DNA from: a bacterium
GTDB taxonomy: Bacteria > Desulfobacterota > Binatia > DP-6
Assembly (NCBI GenBank): GCA_026129405.1
Contig: JAHCID010000010.1
Location: 84,600-148,599 of the forward strand
Reading direction: 5' to 3'
Length of the DNA stretch: 64,000 bases
Part shown: piece after piece, positions 63,215-64,000 of the stretch
How the letters are laid out: each line of letters opens with the position of its first letter
How positions within the stretch are numbered: position 1 is the first letter of the stretch
Position numbers and translations under genes: made by a program
Notes under the pieces: model-generated
Databases searched by the model: none
What the model was told of the DNA's origin: nothing
What the model saw: only the letters and a program-made list of their open reading frames with translations

Positions 63215-64000
63215 GGATCGTCCTGTGGGTCGACGCCGGGCCCGAGGCGGGCTTCGGCCACCTCGCGCGCGCCCTGGCGCTCGCCGACGCGCTCGGCGCC
63301 GCCGGCGCGCAGTGCCGCTTCGTGGTGCCGCCCGACGTGACCGCGCGCGCGTGGCTGCGGGCGGCGGGGCACCACGATCCGATCCTGCTCGGCGATCCGA
63401 GCCGTCCGTGGCCCGAGGTGCTGGTCGCGGCGGAGAACGCCGACGTGGTCGTGGTCGATCGGCGGCGGCCGCTCGGCGCCGACGAGGTGCGGGCCCTCGG
63501 CACCACCGCACGCGTGGTGCTGATCGACGACGACGGCCCCGGCGCCGCGCTCGCCGACCTCGTGGTCACGCCGTGCGGCGCGGGTGAGCCGCCGCGCCGA
63601 CTCGCCGGTCCGCAGTACGTGCCGCTGCGCGCGCCCGCGCTGCGGCCGCCGCGGGCGGCGGCGACGACGCCGGTGGTCCTCGTCAGCATGGGCGGCAGCG
63701 ATCCGGGCGGCCTCACGGCGCCGGTCGTCGAGGCGCTCGCGGCGGTGCGCCCGCGTGTCGACGTGCGCGTGGTCGCGAACCCGGCCTCCCGCGTGTGGCT
63801 GCAGCTGGGACCGCTGTGCACACGCCACGGCTTCGCGGCGCCCTGGGCGGTCGAGCCGGGCGGGCTCGGACGCCATCTCGCCGTCGCCGACCTCGCGGTG
63901 CTGGCGTTCGGCGTGACGGTATACGAGGCGCTCGCGAGCGGCGTGCCCGCGGTCGCGCTCTGCCGCAGCGCCGGCGACGTCCGGCACGCGGCGCTGCTCG
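63211..64000 (+). CDS. pseG: UDP-sugar hydrolase PseG-like, cut by the window end
   Basis: The first 263 residues of a GT-B-like hydrolase that removes UDP from the 2,4-diacetamido sugar before PseI. The motif GFGHLARALALADAL is the general-base His region of PseG/SpsG, followed by VVVVDRRRPLGADEV, VLIDDDGPG and VLVSMGGSDPGG, with AFGVTVYEALASGVP near the end. The GTG start overlaps the previous stop (GTGA). Full PseG is usually about 270-340 residues, so little may be missing. PseH is not seen and may lie beyond the edge. Confidence 0.85.
   Translation, partial: MRIVLWVDAGPEAGFGHLARALALADALGAAGAQCRFVVPPDVTARAWLRAAGHHDPILLGDPSRPWPEVLVAAENADVVVVDRRRPLGADEVRALGTTARVVLIDDDGPGAALADLVVTPCGAGEPPRRLAGPQYVPLRAPALRPPRAAATTPVVLVSMGGSDPGGLTAPVVEALAAVRPRVDVRVVANPASRVWLQLGPLCTRHGFAAPWAVEPGGLGRHLAVADLAVLAFGVTVYEALASGVPAVALCRSAGDVRHAALL

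Overview
This is a GC-rich (roughly 70% by eye) Gram-negative chromosomal segment with dense coding and many stop/start overlaps (ATGA, GTGA, TGATG). LpxC, a type II secretion system (T2SS), a phosphate-selective porin, polar-type flagellar export genes and a nonulosonic-acid pathway point to a diderm with lipid A, a flagellum and glycosylated flagellin. The mix (high GC, an NxxGxxAF tandem-repeat secreted protein, an F420-type luciferase-like oxidoreductase, a receiver-LpxC fusion) suits a deltaproteobacterial-grade lineage such as Binatota or Myxococcota. That placement is inference. I found no insertion sequence, phage, CRISPR array, tRNA or rRNA.

Layout. 0-3 kb: an NtrY-like sensor kinase (5' truncated) followed by a receiver domain fused to LpxC. 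3-13 kb, minus strand: a T2SS operon in the order gspC-D-E-F-J-L-M-N-I-K with no gspG or gspH. Its middle (about 5.9-8.5 kb: gspF, gspJ, gspL) is broken by many frameshifts although all the gene junctions are preserved. A patatin-like lipase lies just upstream. 14.2-17.2 kb: a cupredoxin-like exported protein, a 16-cysteine exported protein and a CorA transporter in one operon. A second 16-cysteine paralogue follows behind paired palindromes, a sigma54-type promoter and a strong ribosome binding site. 17.3-23.7 kb: an SDR enzyme, a large NxxGxxAF-repeat secreted protein, an N-formylglutamate-amidohydrolase-like protein and a class I glutamine amidotransferase.

23.8-32.7 kb: a complete phosphate module. 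phoB-phoR lie on the plus strand and pstS-C-A-B-phoU on the minus strand. A phosphate-selective porin is divergent from pstS. Candidate Pho boxes with 11-bp spacing lie upstream of phoB and in the pstS/porin gap. 32.7-41.4 kb: oxidoreductases, a membrane methyltransferase, def-thiO, RNase G and its usual TIGR03960-type radical SAM partner. 41.5-53.4 kb: tatA, a zinc-ribbon/DUF3426 protein, a flippase-like membrane protein, a gluzincin peptidase, nadA with an NrtR-like regulator, bioB, a 63-residue ultra-acidic protein, tldE-tldD, a DHH phosphoesterase and queG.

53.4-64 kb: fliC (behind a clear sigma28 promoter), fliD, fliS and a fliT-like gene, then a nonulosonic-acid cluster behind a sigma54-type promoter: pseB, pseC, pseI, an spsF-like cytidylyltransferase, a class III aminotransferase, a Gfo/Idh/MocA dehydrogenase and pseG (cut by the window end). 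These genes probably make and activate the sugar that decorates the flagellin.

The most unusual items are the receiver-LpxC fusion, the paired 16-cysteine exported proteins around CorA, and the ultra-acidic small protein.
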